DNA from: Pseudomonas sp. ATCC PTA-122608
GTDB lineage: Bacteria; Pseudomonadota; Gammaproteobacteria; Pseudomonadales; Pseudomonadaceae
Assembly: GCF_001952855.1 (NCBI RefSeq)
Contig: NZ_LPNO01000024.1
Coordinates: 209,627-273,626, forward strand
Length of the DNA: 64,000 nucleotides
Direction: 5' to 3'
The translations under genes and the position numbers were made by a program. Positions 25,743 to 34,670 of this stretch are shown here, in pieces. Position 1 is the first letter of the stretch. Every line of letters starts with the position of its first letter. Under the pieces are notes generated by a model that was not told where the DNA came from, made no database searches, and worked only from the letters and a program-made list of their open reading frames with translations.

Positions 25743-26689
25743 CAGTGCCTCAAGATTCACTGCTGGCTCTGCGGGATGTACGGGTCAAGTTCCCGGTGAA
25801 AACCGACTGGCTGGGCCGCCCGCGCGGTTATGCCCACGCCCTGAACGGCATCGACTTGCAGGTTCGCCGCGGGGAAACCCTGGGGATTGTCGGCGAATCC
25901 GGCTGTGGTAAAAGCACCCTCGCTCAACTGTTGATGGGCCTGGTCAAGCCCAGCGACGGCGAAGTGGACTGGGTCTATGAAAGCGCCCGGGAACGCCATC
26001 GCCATGTGCAGATCGTATTCCAGGATCCGCAATCGTCCCTCGACCCGCGCCTGCCCATCTGGAAAATCATCACCGAGCCGTTGTTCGCCCTCGGCGACAC
26101 GCCCAAGGGTGAAATGCGCACCATCGCCGCCAAGGTCGCCGCCCAAGTGGGCATCCGCGCCGAATACCTGGACCGCTACCCGCACCAGTTCTCCGGTGGC
26201 CAGCGCCAACGCATCGCCATTGCCCGCGCGCTCGCCTCCAATCCGAGCATCCTGGTACTGGACGAGCCGACCTCGGCCCTGGACATCTCGGTCCAGGCAC
26301 AAATCCTCAACCTGCTCGCCGAGCTGCAACGCCGACTGGGGCTGACCTACATCCTGATCTCCCACAACGTGTCCGTGGTGCGGCACATGGCCGACCGGGT
26401 GGCGGTGATGTACCTGGGGCAGATCGTGGAGCTGGGGTGTGCCGAGCAAGTGCTGGAGCAGCCGAAGCATCCGTATACCCAACTGCTGCTGGAGGCCGTG
26501 CCCAAGCTGGGGGTGGCGCTGGATGATGCGTATGTCAGTGCGCCCACCGAGTTGCCGGGGAACCGGGTGTTGCCGGGCGGGTGCTTTTTCCTTGATCGCT
26601 GCCCGCGCCGCACCCAAGGGTGCGAGCGGCCGCAGCGGTTGACCGGCGGGATGAGTCAGCAGGTACGGTGTCATCTGGAGCATCCGTGA
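25739..26689 (+). CDS. ddpF: dipeptide ABC transporter ATPase (DdpF-like)
   Basis: The 316-aa second ATPase has Walker A GESGCGKSTL, signature FSGGQRQRIAIARALA, Walker B ILVLDEPTSALD and the OppF-type tail (CFFLDRCPRR). The start at 25739 overlaps the previous stop (ATGA). It closes the six-gene ddp operon; no clear terminator follows. Confidence 0.93.
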   Translation: MTVPQDSLLALRDVRVKFPVKTDWLGRPRGYAHALNGIDLQVRRGETLGIVGESGCGKSTLAQLLMGLVKPSDGEVDWVYESARERHRHVQIVFQDPQSSLDPRLPIWKIITEPLFALGDTPKGEMRTIAAKVAAQVGIRAEYLDRYPHQFSGGQRQRIAIARALASNPSILVLDEPTSALDISVQAQILNLLAELQRRLGLTYILISHNVSVVRHMADRVAVMYLGQIVELGCAEQVLEQPKHPYTQLLLEAVPKLGVALDDAYVSAPTELPGNRVLPGGCFFLDRCPRRTQGCERPQRLTGGMSQQVRCHLEHP

Positions 26690-26735
26690 GGCACGGTTAA
26701 CAAAATTTTCATGTAGCCAAGGCTATGATCCGCCA

Positions 26736-26907
26736 CCTCGTTGGGGAGTAGCCTGCTTCGGATTCTCGAAGCGTTCGTATCAACATTCTCGGCAACATGC
26801 CGTGGTGCGAACACCATTTTGGTTGGTGAGACCAGCGACACATCCATGCCTGAAGTCGGGCGTGTGGTTGTGTCGTTGACTCATATAGCCCGACTGGAAG
26901 TCTTACC
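26736..26907 (+). promoter_or_regulatory. yybP-ykoY manganese riboswitch upstream of mntP
   Basis: The leader contains the family core TTGGGGAGTAGCC at about 26740 and the second conserved segment CATGCCGTGG at about 26800. It ends with an expression hairpin pairing 26856-26863 with 26888-26895. The mntP Shine-Dalgarno GGAAG (26896-26900) directly abuts that hairpin, suggesting translational control by Mn2+. The gene downstream is the manganese exporter, the classic target of this class. Confidence 0.88.
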
Positions 26908-27471
26908 GTGAACCCCATTTCCCTCATCCTTCTCGCCCTTGCCATGTCCACGGACGCCTTTGCGGCGGCCATCGGTAAAGGTTCCAGCCTGCACAAACCG
27001 CGTTTGACCGAAGCCCTGCGGGCCGGCCTGATCTTTGGTGTGATCGAAGCCATCACGCCGATTATCGGCTGGGCTATTGGCCAGGCTGCCACCCGCTGGG
27101 TGCAGGACTGGGACCATTGGATCGCCTTTACCTTGCTGGTCGGCCTGGGCCTGCACATGATCTACAACGGCATGAAAGCCGATGATCCAGAGGAAGAGAA
27201 ACCGAGCCAGCACTCGTTCATGATTCTTGCCGTGACGGCGTTTGCCACCAGCATTGATGCACTGGCGGTCGGTGTGGGCCTGGCGTTTGTCGACGTGAAT
27301 ATCCTGGTGGCGGCAGCGGCTATTGGTTTTGCGACGATGACCATGGTGACCATCGGCATGATGCTCGGCCGGGTGTTGGGGACCGTGGTGGGCAAGCGCG
27401 CCGAGATGGTCGGCGGCGTGGTGCTGATGCTGGTGGGTGCGACGATTTTGTATGAGCACCTGTCGGTCTAG
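26908..27471 (+). CDS. mntP: manganese efflux pump MntP
   Basis: The 187-aa inner-membrane protein has six predicted helices in two homologous halves. Conserved acidic motifs STDAFAAAIGKG (Asp16) and ATSIDALAVGVG (Asp117) are those needed for Mn2+ export. The start is GTG at 26908, set by the adjacent SD. It is preceded by a manganese riboswitch, which supports the assignment and induction by excess Mn. Confidence 0.96.
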   Translation: MNPISLILLALAMSTDAFAAAIGKGSSLHKPRLTEALRAGLIFGVIEAITPIIGWAIGQAATRWVQDWDHWIAFTLLVGLGLHMIYNGMKADDPEEEKPSQHSFMILAVTAFATSIDALAVGVGLAFVDVNILVAAAAIGFATMTMVTIGMMLGRVLGTVVGKRAEMVGGVVLMLVGATILYEHLSV

Positions 27472-27491
27472 ACAATAGCGAAGATCAAAAT

Positions 27492-27583
27492 GTGGGAGCG
27501 GGCTTGCTCGCGAAGGCGGTGGTTCAGCCAGCATATTGAGCGACTGACACACCGCTTTCGCGAGCAAGCCCGCTCCCCCACAA
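27492..27583. repeat. REPIN between convergent mntP and an alcohol dehydrogenase gene
   Basis: Inverted REPs of the GTGGGAGCGGGC type flank a 45-base middle similar to the 4752 copy. An extra partial REP tail (AGCCTGCTCCCACAG) follows to 27597. It probably serves as a shared 3' barrier for both transcripts. Confidence 0.88.
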
Positions 27584-27615
27584 GCCTGCTCCCACAGAGG
27601 TTCTGCGGTGATTAA

Positions 27616-28683
27616 TCAGGCCGCGTGCTTTTCTTTCTTCAAGCTCTCGATATCGATCACAAACCGATACTTCACATCCCCCTTGAGCATCCGCTCGTAG
27701 GCTTCATTGATGCTCTGGATGTCGATCATCTCGACGTCCGAGACAATCCCGTGCCTGGCGCAGAAATCCAGCATGTCCTGGGTTTCCTGGATGCCGCCGA
27801 TCAACGATCCGGCCAGGCTGCGGCGCTTGAAGATCAGGTTGAACACGGTCGGCGACGGGTGTGGGCTGTCCGGGGCGCCTACCAGGGTCATGGTGCCGTC
27901 GCGCTTGAGCAGGTTGAGGAAGGCATCGAGGTTGTGAGACGCAGCCACGGTGTTGAGGATGAAGTCCAGGGAGTTGGCAACCTTGGCCATTTCATCCGGG
28001 TTCTTCGACACCACCACTTCGTCGGCACCCAAGCGCAGGCCGTCTTCGCGCTTGTTCGGCGAGGTGGTGAACAGCACCACGTAGGCGCCCATGGCGTGGG
28101 CGATTTTCACCGCCATATGCCCCAGGCCACCCAGGCCGACGACGCCAACGCGCTTGCCCGGCCCGACGTTCCAGTGGTGCAGCGGTGAGTAGGTGGTGAT
28201 GCCTGCACACAGCAGCGGCGCGACCGCCGCCAGGTTGCTCTCGTCGTGGGAGATGCGCAGGACGAACTTCTCCTTCACCACGATATTGTCCGAGTAGCCG
28301 CCGAACGTGTTTTCGCCGCCAAACACCGGGCCGTTGTAGGTGCCGGTGAAGCCGTTTTCGCAGTACTGCTCTTCGCCCTCGGCGCAGGATTCGCAGTGCT
28401 GACAACTGTCGACCATGCAGCCGACGCCGGCCAGGTCGCCCACCTTGAATTTGCTGACATTGGCGCCCACCGCCGTCACCCGGCCAACGATTTCATGGCC
28501 CGGCACCGACGGGTACAAGGTGTTGTGCCATTCGTTGCGCACGGTATGCAGGTCCGAGTGGCAGACGCCGCAGTAGAGGATGTCGATTTGCACGTCGTCG
28601 GCCCCGGGGGCGCGCCGTTCGAATGTGAAGGGTTTGAGTGAGTCCTTGGAGTCACGAGCGGCATAGCTGTAAGTCTTGGCCAT
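27616..28683 (-). CDS. zinc-dependent NAD(P) alcohol dehydrogenase (YahK/CAD-like)
   Basis: The 355-aa medium-chain dehydrogenase has catalytic zinc ligands CGVCHSD, GHE and Cys in LLCAG, four structural-zinc cysteines in CQHCESCAEGEEQYC, and the NAD(P) motif VGLGGLGHMAVK. Sequence features match the broad-substrate aldehyde reductases of the cinnamyl-alcohol dehydrogenase group; the physiological substrate is unknown. The ATG at 28683 is best because AGGTGA lies six bases upstream; a GTG three codons earlier is possible. Confidence 0.92.
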   Translation of the reverse strand: MAKTYSYAARDSKDSLKPFTFERRAPGADDVQIDILYCGVCHSDLHTVRNEWHNTLYPSVPGHEIVGRVTAVGANVSKFKVGDLAGVGCMVDSCQHCESCAEGEEQYCENGFTGTYNGPVFGGENTFGGYSDNIVVKEKFVLRISHDESNLAAVAPLLCAGITTYSPLHHWNVGPGKRVGVVGLGGLGHMAVKIAHAMGAYVVLFTTSPNKREDGLRLGADEVVVSKNPDEMAKVANSLDFILNTVAASHNLDAFLNLLKRDGTMTLVGAPDSPHPSPTVFNLIFKRRSLAGSLIGGIQETQDMLDFCARHGIVSDVEMIDIQSINEAYERMLKGDVKYRFVIDIESLKKEKHAA

Positions 28684-28831
28684 TTCGTTCACCTGCGTAA
28701 TCAGACGTTGAAGTCAGTTGACCAGCATAGACGCTGAACCGTTCAACCGAGCACGTCCATACAATCCGCCGGGCGGCCCGGTCCCTAAGCTGACGGCTTT
28801 CGATCACGCTAAAGAGTGCTGGAGAGTGGGC

Positions 28832-29728
28832 ATGCGCAAGAAAGTAATGACGATACCGCTGGCCTTGACGTTGTTGGCCGCACAGATGATGGGCAGCGCG
28901 TTTGCCGCAACCCCGAACGTAGCCGTGGCGCCGCAATACGACACCAGCCACGTTTATGTCGCCCCGGCTGACGTGGACCGCTTTGCCCAGAGTTTTCTCG
29001 CCACGTTCGGCGGCAAAAGCACGGCCCAGGTGGTGGTGAATGTACTGCCGGTGCCCAGCAGCACCACTTCGCAACTCTTGCAGACGCCGGCCGGCACGGT
29101 GTCGTTGTTTGGCTTCACCACACCTGTCCCGCATCCGTTCGGCCAGGAGCGTAACGGCTACCTGGTCAAGGACATGGACCTTGCACTCAAGGCTGCCCGG
29201 GAAAACGGCGCGGCGGTGATTGTCAGTGATTTTCCCGACCCCATCGGCCGTGATGCGGTGATCCAGTGGCCGGGCGGTGTGAATATGCAGCTCTACTGGC
29301 ACACCAAGGCCCCGGATTACGCGGCGTTCCAGACCGTTCCGGAGAACCGCGTGTATGTCTCCAGCGACCGTGCCGACACGTTCATCAAATCCTTCATCGG
29401 GTTTTCCCACGGCAAAGTCCTGGCCGATGACAAGCATGCCCCGGCGGTCGAAATCGGCCAGGCCAGCGGCAGCTATCGCCGCGTCGACATCGAGTCGCCG
29501 TTCGGGCGCATGGCGGTGCTGGTCACCAACGGCCAACTGCCCTACCCCTTCGGCCATGAAACCACCGGCTACCAGGTGGCCGACCTGACCGACACGCTGG
29601 GCAAAGCCACGGGCTCCGGTGCCAAGGTGCTGGTCCCGGCGTTTGACAGTAAGGGCCGGCGCAGCGCGCTGGTGGAATTCCCGGGCGGTTACGTCGCGGA
29701 GATTCACCAGCTCAGCGGGGCAAAATGA
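28832..29728 (+). CDS. exported VOC (glyoxalase-like) double-domain protein
   Basis: The 298-aa product has a signal peptide (cleavage near AFA-ATPN) and two related halves. Each starts with an HVYVAP/RVYVSS strand, an Asp-rich helix (DVDRFAQSF; RADTFIKSF) and a later FPG/WPGG-V strand. This is the paired beta-alpha-beta fold of the vicinal-oxygen-chelate superfamily. The reaction is unknown and the metal ligands are not certain. The start at 28832 has GGAG upstream. The stop overlaps the porin gene that follows, so they form one operon. Confidence 0.7.
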   Translation: MRKKVMTIPLALTLLAAQMMGSAFAATPNVAVAPQYDTSHVYVAPADVDRFAQSFLATFGGKSTAQVVVNVLPVPSSTTSQLLQTPAGTVSLFGFTTPVPHPFGQERNGYLVKDMDLALKAARENGAAVIVSDFPDPIGRDAVIQWPGGVNMQLYWHTKAPDYAAFQTVPENRVYVSSDRADTFIKSFIGFSHGKVLADDKHAPAVEIGQASGSYRRVDIESPFGRMAVLVTNGQLPYPFGHETTGYQVADLTDTLGKATGSGAKVLVPAFDSKGRRSALVEFPGGYVAEIHQLSGAK

Positions 29729-31116
29729 TCCGCACCACAGGCTGGGGCCTGGCGGTGCTGTGGCCGCTGCTGGCAGGCAGCGCCCACGCTGACGATCAAC
29801 CGGCACGGCCAGCGATCAAGGCCAACCGCTGGCAGGAAGACTGGTCCGTGCTCAAGGACCCAACGCTGCGCACCCAACCCCTGGACAGCCTGAAGTACAT
29901 CCCGCTGTCCAGTGCCAACCCGCTCACTTACCTGTCCCTGGGCGCGACCTTGCGCGAGCGCTTCGAGATGAATGACGCGGGCGGCTTCGGCGTGAAGAAC
30001 GTAGCCCGTGACCGCTACCTGATCCAGCGATTTCAGGTGCATGCCGACCTGCACCTGAATGAAAACTGGCGGGTGTTCACCCAGCTGGAAGACGCCCGGG
30101 CCTATGACAAGACCTCAATCGGCGGCGCCGACCAAAACCGCGTCGACCTGCGCCTGGCCTTTGCCGAATACATCAACACCTTCAGTACCGGCACGTTCAA
30201 GGGTCGCGTCGGCCGGCAGGACTTTGCCTTCGACTTGCAGCGTTTCATCTCGTCACGGGATGGGCCGAATGTGCGCCAGTCCTTTGATGCGCTGTGGGCT
30301 GACTGGGAAACCTCGAACTGGCGTTTTATCGGGATCGCCAGCCACCCGGTGCAGTACCAGGACGAGCGGCACTTCGACGATAAATCCAACGCTGACGCGC
30401 AGTTTCACATGCTGCGGGTCGAGCGGTTGGTGGGTGGCAAAAATGAGCTGTCGGCCTATTACGGGGTGTATGAACGCAGCGATGCCCACTACCTGGACGG
30501 CGACGGCGATGAAAAACGCCAACTGTTCGACGCGCGGTTGGGCGGCGCGGCCCTGGGCTTTGACTGGGACATTGAAGCCATGCTGCAAGGTGGCTCGGTG
30601 GGGCACAAGGATATCCGTGCCTGGGGTGGCGGCAGCCGCGTGGGCTACACCTTCGACAGCCTGGCCTGGACACCGCGCCTGGGGCTGCAGATGGATATCG
30701 CCTCGGGCGACCGCCACGCCGGTGACGGCACAGTGGGGACGTTCAACCCGCTGTTCCCCAATGGCTACTACTTTTCCCTGGCGGGTTATACGGGCTACAG
30801 CAACCTGATTCACGTCAAGCCGTCGATCACCGTCAAGCCCATCGCCAAGCTCAGCGTTCAGACCGCCGTGGGCCTGCTCTGGCGGCAAACCACCGCAGAC
30901 GCGGTCTACACTCAGCCCAACCTGCCGGTGGCCGGAACCGCAGGCCAGGGTGAACGCTGGACCGGCGCCTATGCTCAAGTTCGTACCGACTACGGGTTTA
31001 CCCCCAACCTCACCGGCGCCGTCGAAGCCGTGCACTACGCGGTCGGCCAGACGCTGCGGGATGCCGGCGGGCATGACAGCAATTACCTGGGGGTCGAGCT
31101 CAAGTTCAGTTGGTAA
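29725..31116 (+). CDS. alginate-export-family outer-membrane porin
   Basis: The 463-aa product has a signal peptide cleaved near SAHA-DD, then alternating amphipathic strands ending in the Phe-Ser-Trp C-terminus of barrel proteins (VELKFSW). The layout YLSLGATLRERFEM, FQVHADLHLNENWRVFTQLE and GRQDFAFDLQRFISSRDGPN fits the Alginate_exp family, many of whose members are specific porins unrelated to alginate. No alginate genes are near. An ATGA overlap couples it to the VOC gene, suggesting joint uptake and processing of a small compound. Confidence 0.82.
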   Translation: MIRTTGWGLAVLWPLLAGSAHADDQPARPAIKANRWQEDWSVLKDPTLRTQPLDSLKYIPLSSANPLTYLSLGATLRERFEMNDAGGFGVKNVARDRYLIQRFQVHADLHLNENWRVFTQLEDARAYDKTSIGGADQNRVDLRLAFAEYINTFSTGTFKGRVGRQDFAFDLQRFISSRDGPNVRQSFDALWADWETSNWRFIGIASHPVQYQDERHFDDKSNADAQFHMLRVERLVGGKNELSAYYGVYERSDAHYLDGDGDEKRQLFDARLGGAALGFDWDIEAMLQGGSVGHKDIRAWGGGSRVGYTFDSLAWTPRLGLQMDIASGDRHAGDGTVGTFNPLFPNGYYFSLAGYTGYSNLIHVKPSITVKPIAKLSVQTAVGLLWRQTTADAVYTQPNLPVAGTAGQGERWTGAYAQVRTDYGFTPNLTGAVEAVHYAVGQTLRDAGGHDSNYLGVELKFSW

Positions 31117-31203
31117 ACCCAACCAAGCACACCCGTACAAGCGCTGCCAGCGCCTGTTCGACAATAGTCAGCCTTTGCCTTCGTACTCACCCAAGGAGTT
31201 TCC

Positions 31204-32022
31204 ATGAGCACTTTACTCACCAAAGACGGCACCGAAATCTACTTCAAGGACTGGGGCAGCGGCAAACCGGTGCTGTTCAGCCACGGCTGGCCGCTGGACG
31301 CGGACATGTGGGAATACCAGATGGAGTACCTGAGCAGCCGCGGCTACCGCACCATCGCGTTCGACCGCCGTGGTTTTGGCCGCTCGGACCAACCCTGGAC
31401 CGGTAACGACTACGACACCTTCGCCGACGATATCGCCGAACTGATCAACCACCTGGACCTGAAAGACGTGACGCTGGTGGGCTTCTCCATGGGCGGTGGC
31501 GACGTCGCCCGCTATATCGCGCGCCATGGCAGCGCGCGCGTTGCCGGCCTGGTGTTGCTGGGGGCGGTGACGCCGCTGTTCGGCCAGAAACCCGACTACC
31601 CGCAAGGTGTTCCCAAGGATGTGTTCGACGGCATCAAGGCCGGCCTGCTGAAGGACCGCGCGCAGTTCATTTCCGACTTCAACACACCGTTCTTCGGCAT
31701 CAACAAGGGCCAGAAAGTCTCCGAGGGCGTACTGACCCAGACCTTGCAGATCGCCCTGCTCGCCTCGCTCAAGTCCACCGTGGATTGCGTCACCGCGTTC
31801 TCGGAAACCGACTTCCGCCCGGACATGGCCACTATCGACGTGCCAACGCTGGTGATCCACGGTGATGGCGATCAGATCGTACCGTTCGAAACCACCGGCA
31901 AGGTGGCCGCCGAGATGATCAAGGGCGCCGAATTGAAGGTGTACAAGGATGCGCCACACGGCTTCGCGGTCACCCATGCCGAAGCCTTGAACGCCGACCT
32001 GCTGGCGTTCCTGAAGCGCTGA
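31204..32022 (+). CDS. alpha/beta-hydrolase arylesterase (PFE/EstF1 type, natural Pro29)
   Basis: The 272-aa product is very close to the structurally known P. fluorescens arylesterase PFE. The triad is Ser95 (GFSMGGG), Asp223 (HGDGDQIVP) and His252 (APHGFAV), counting Met as 1; these are 94/222/251 in PFE numbering. It hydrolyses aryl and short esters and lactones and can have perhydrolase activity. Position 29 in PFE numbering is Pro (SHGWPLD) where PFE has Leu; L29P is the published change that greatly raises perhydrolysis. AAGGAG precedes the ATG, and no signal peptide is seen. Confidence 0.95.
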   Translation: MSTLLTKDGTEIYFKDWGSGKPVLFSHGWPLDADMWEYQMEYLSSRGYRTIAFDRRGFGRSDQPWTGNDYDTFADDIAELINHLDLKDVTLVGFSMGGGDVARYIARHGSARVAGLVLLGAVTPLFGQKPDYPQGVPKDVFDGIKAGLLKDRAQFISDFNTPFFGINKGQKVSEGVLTQTLQIALLASLKSTVDCVTAFSETDFRPDMATIDVPTLVIHGDGDQIVPFETTGKVAAEMIKGAELKVYKDAPHGFAVTHAEALNADLLAFLKR

Positions 32023-32053
32023 AGCAATTGCATCACCCTGCTCCACTCCTTTT

Positions 32054-32080
32054 GGCCGGGTTTGCACCCGGCCTTTTTTA
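32054..32080 (+). terminator. Rho-independent terminator after the arylesterase
   Basis: A 7-bp GC stem (GGCCGGG with CCCGGCC, loop TTTGCA) is followed by a run of seven T, 32 bases after the stop codon. Confidence 0.88.
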
Positions 32081-32081
32081 T

Positions 32082-32498
32082 TCAGGCGTAACGCAGCGCG
32101 CCGACCCACCGCTGGTTGAACGCTATTCGCCCGGGCCCGGCAATCAGGATGCTGGTGAAAATGATCAACAGCAGCCAGCCAAACTGCCCTTCGAGCAGTG
32201 TCCATTGCGGATGCACCACCAGCATGGCAATCAACAGCACACTCAGGATCGGCAAGCAGGCCAGGCGCACCAGCACCCCGGCAATGATCAACAGTGGGCA
32301 CAGTACTTCGGCGAAAATCGCCAGCAGCAGTGTCACGCTCGCCCCAAGGTGAAAAGGATCCTCGATCACCTTCAACTGTTCGCCATAGTCCAGCAGCTTG
32401 GGCAGGCCATGGACCCACAGCAGGAACAAGCCCCCGCTGACCCGCAAAAACAGCAGCCCTGAATCCCGTGCCCATTCTTCCCGTTGTGATGCGTTCAT
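32082..32498 (-). CDS. DoxX-family membrane protein
   Basis: The 138-aa product has four predicted membrane helices and the DoxX pattern LFLRVSGGLFLLWVHGLPKL followed by EVLCPLLIIAGVLVRLACL. DoxX proteins are small integral membrane proteins linked in some bacteria to redox stress; here the role is unknown. It is convergent with the arylesterase gene. Confidence 0.82.
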   Translation of the reverse strand: MNASQREEWARDSGLLFLRVSGGLFLLWVHGLPKLLDYGEQLKVIEDPFHLGASVTLLLAIFAEVLCPLLIIAGVLVRLACLPILSVLLIAMLVVHPQWTLLEGQFGWLLLIIFTSILIAGPGRIAFNQRWVGALRYA

Positions 32499-32605
32499 AA
32501 GCGACCTGTTCCCGTGACGTTCACCGACTTTTTTACGCCGGAACCGGAGCCGATTGTGCGGCCACGGACGCCTCGGAAATTGCAGCGATGTGCTGACCTG
32601 GGACC

Positions 32606-33481
32606 TTACTCACCCGTGTCGGCAAACCCGGCGACGATCTCATCGATCACCACCCGCACCCGCGCGGTGTGCCGCAAGTCCGCGTGGGTCACCAGCCACA
32701 CATCGTAGGGCAACGGCCGCGTACGCTCCGGCCACAGCCGCACCAGACCTTCCCGTTCGCCGGTAATCAGCGGAATTTCACCGATGCCCAGGCCCGCAGC
32801 GATGGACCGGCGCACCAGCAGGCTGGAGCTCAAGGCAGCGACGATGCGCCCACGGCCCAGGGGCTCGGAGACCAGGGTCATGTCTTTCTGGCTTTGCAGG
32901 TGCGGCTCGTACACCACCAGGTCGTGCCCTTCGAACACGCTACCCGGCTCCGGTACGCCGTGACGGTCGATATACGCCTGCGAGGCAAATAGCCCCACCG
33001 GCCAGCGGGCGATGCGCCGGGCGATCAGGTCGGGGTTGTCCGGGCGGGTGTTGCGCACGGCGATGTCAGCTTCACGCTTGGCCAGGCTCAGGATCTGGGT
33101 CGAAGCGTCCATCTGCACGCGCACGTCAGGGTGCGTGTCGTGCAGCCGGGCGATGGCCGGGATCAGGAAGTCGATGGCCAGGGAGTCGGTGGTGGTCACC
33201 CGTACGGTGCCGGTCAGGCGGTCGTCCAGGCCCTGGACCTGACGTTCCAGTTCAATGGCCGAACGCTCCATTTTCTCCACTGATTGCAAGGCGGCCTCAC
33301 CCACGGCCGTCAGCGCATAGCCTTCGGAGGTGCGCAGAAACAACGTCGCGTTCAAGGATTTTTCCAGGGCATTGACCCGCCGCCCTACGGTGGCCTGATC
33401 CACCCCCAGCACCCGCGCGGCACCGCGCGAAGTGGACTCGCGGCACACCGCGAGAAATACCCGGGCATCGTCCCAGTTCAT
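32606..33481 (-). CDS. LysR-family transcriptional regulator
   Basis: The 291-aa product has an N-terminal winged HTH (about 4-62: DARVFLAVCRESTSRGAARV, VGRRVNALEKSLNATLFLR) and a periplasmic-binding-like effector domain (about 90-285). It is divergent from the quinone oxidoreductase gene at 33658, its likely target. Confidence 0.93.
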   Translation of the reverse strand: MNWDDARVFLAVCRESTSRGAARVLGVDQATVGRRVNALEKSLNATLFLRTSEGYALTAVGEAALQSVEKMERSAIELERQVQGLDDRLTGTVRVTTTDSLAIDFLIPAIARLHDTHPDVRVQMDASTQILSLAKREADIAVRNTRPDNPDLIARRIARWPVGLFASQAYIDRHGVPEPGSVFEGHDLVVYEPHLQSQKDMTLVSEPLGRGRIVAALSSSLLVRRSIAAGLGIGEIPLITGEREGLVRLWPERTRPLPYDVWLVTHADLRHTARVRVVIDEIVAGFADTGE

Positions 33482-33657
33482 GGCTTCTCCCTTCGATGCA
33501 GTTTTGCATCATTGTGACGTGTAATCGCAGCATTATTGCATCACTCATCAGGACTATGCTGGGCACCAGAAAAAATACCCAGGATCGCCAGCAGGCTGAA
33601 CCGCTCGGTAACGGGCGCGGTCCCAACCCACACGTTCATTGCTACAGGTGCACTCAA

Positions 33658-34656
33658 ATGACTCTGCCCCACGAAATGACCCTGATCGAAATCACCAGCC
33701 CCGGCGGCCCCGAAGTCCTGCAACCACGCCAGGAGCCGGTACCTGTCGCCGGCCCCGGCGAAGTGCTGATCCGCGTACACGCCGCCGGCGTCAATCGCCC
33801 GGACGCCCTGCAGCGCGCCGGCACGTATCCGATGAAACCCGGCATGAGCCCGATTCCCGGGCTGGAAGTGGCCGGTGTGGTGGTCGCCCTGGGCGAAGGC
33901 GTCAGCGAGTTTGCGTTGGGCGACAAGGTCTGCGCCCTGACCAATGGCGGCGGGTATGCGCAGTACTGCGCGGTGCCCGCCAGCCAGACCTTGCCGGTTC
34001 CCGATGGCCTGGAGTGGATTCAGGCGGCAGCGATCCCGGAAACCTTCTTCACCGTGTGGGCCAACCTGTTCGGCATCGGCGGCGCGCACAAAGGCCAGCG
34101 CGTGCTGATCCACGGCGGCACCAGCGGCATCGGCACCACCGCGCTGATGCTCTGCCGCGAGTTCGGTATCCAAGCGTTCGCCACCGCCGGCAGCGCAGAA
34201 AAATGCGCCGCCATCCGCGAGCTGGGGGCCGAGCCGATCAACTACCGGGAACAGAATTTCGCAGAGGTCATCGCCGACAAAACCGCTGGCAAGGGCGTGA
34301 ATGTAATCCTCGACATCATGGGTGGCTCCTACCTGAACGACAACATCAGCGCCCTGGCCATGGAAGGTCGACTGGTGATGCTGGGCTTCCTGGGCGGCGC
34401 ACGCGCCAAGGACATCGACCTGCTGGCAATTCTCGGCAAACGCGCGATCGTTACCGGCTCGTTGTTGCGCTCACGCACCCGGGAAGAAAAAGCTGCGATT
34501 GCCGCACAACTGCGTGAACACGTGTGGCCGGTGCTGTCGGCCGGGCGCTGCCTGCCGATGATCGATGAGGTGTATGCCTACACCGACGCCGCGAAGGCCC
34601 ATGCGCGGATGGAAGGCGGTGATCACATAGGCAAGATCGTGCTGCGGGTGGATTGA
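33658..34656 (+). CDS. NAD(P)H quinone oxidoreductase, PIG3/zinc-free MDR family
   Basis: The 332-aa medium-chain reductase has no structural zinc cysteines. The NADPH motif is HGGTSGIGTTALML, and MTLIEITSPGGPEVL / AAGVNRPDALQRAG mark the quinone oxidoreductase N-terminal domain. It probably reduces quinones or enones. ATG at 33658 is chosen; MTLIEI at 33676 is also possible, since the former has only a moderate ribosome-binding site. It is paired with the divergent LysR gene. Confidence 0.9.
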   Translation: MTLPHEMTLIEITSPGGPEVLQPRQEPVPVAGPGEVLIRVHAAGVNRPDALQRAGTYPMKPGMSPIPGLEVAGVVVALGEGVSEFALGDKVCALTNGGGYAQYCAVPASQTLPVPDGLEWIQAAAIPETFFTVWANLFGIGGAHKGQRVLIHGGTSGIGTTALMLCREFGIQAFATAGSAEKCAAIRELGAEPINYREQNFAEVIADKTAGKGVNVILDIMGGSYLNDNISALAMEGRLVMLGFLGGARAKDIDLLAILGKRAIVTGSLLRSRTREEKAAIAAQLREHVWPVLSAGRCLPMIDEVYAYTDAAKAHARMEGGDHIGKIVLRVD

Positions 34657-34670
34657 GAAAACGCTGCGGG

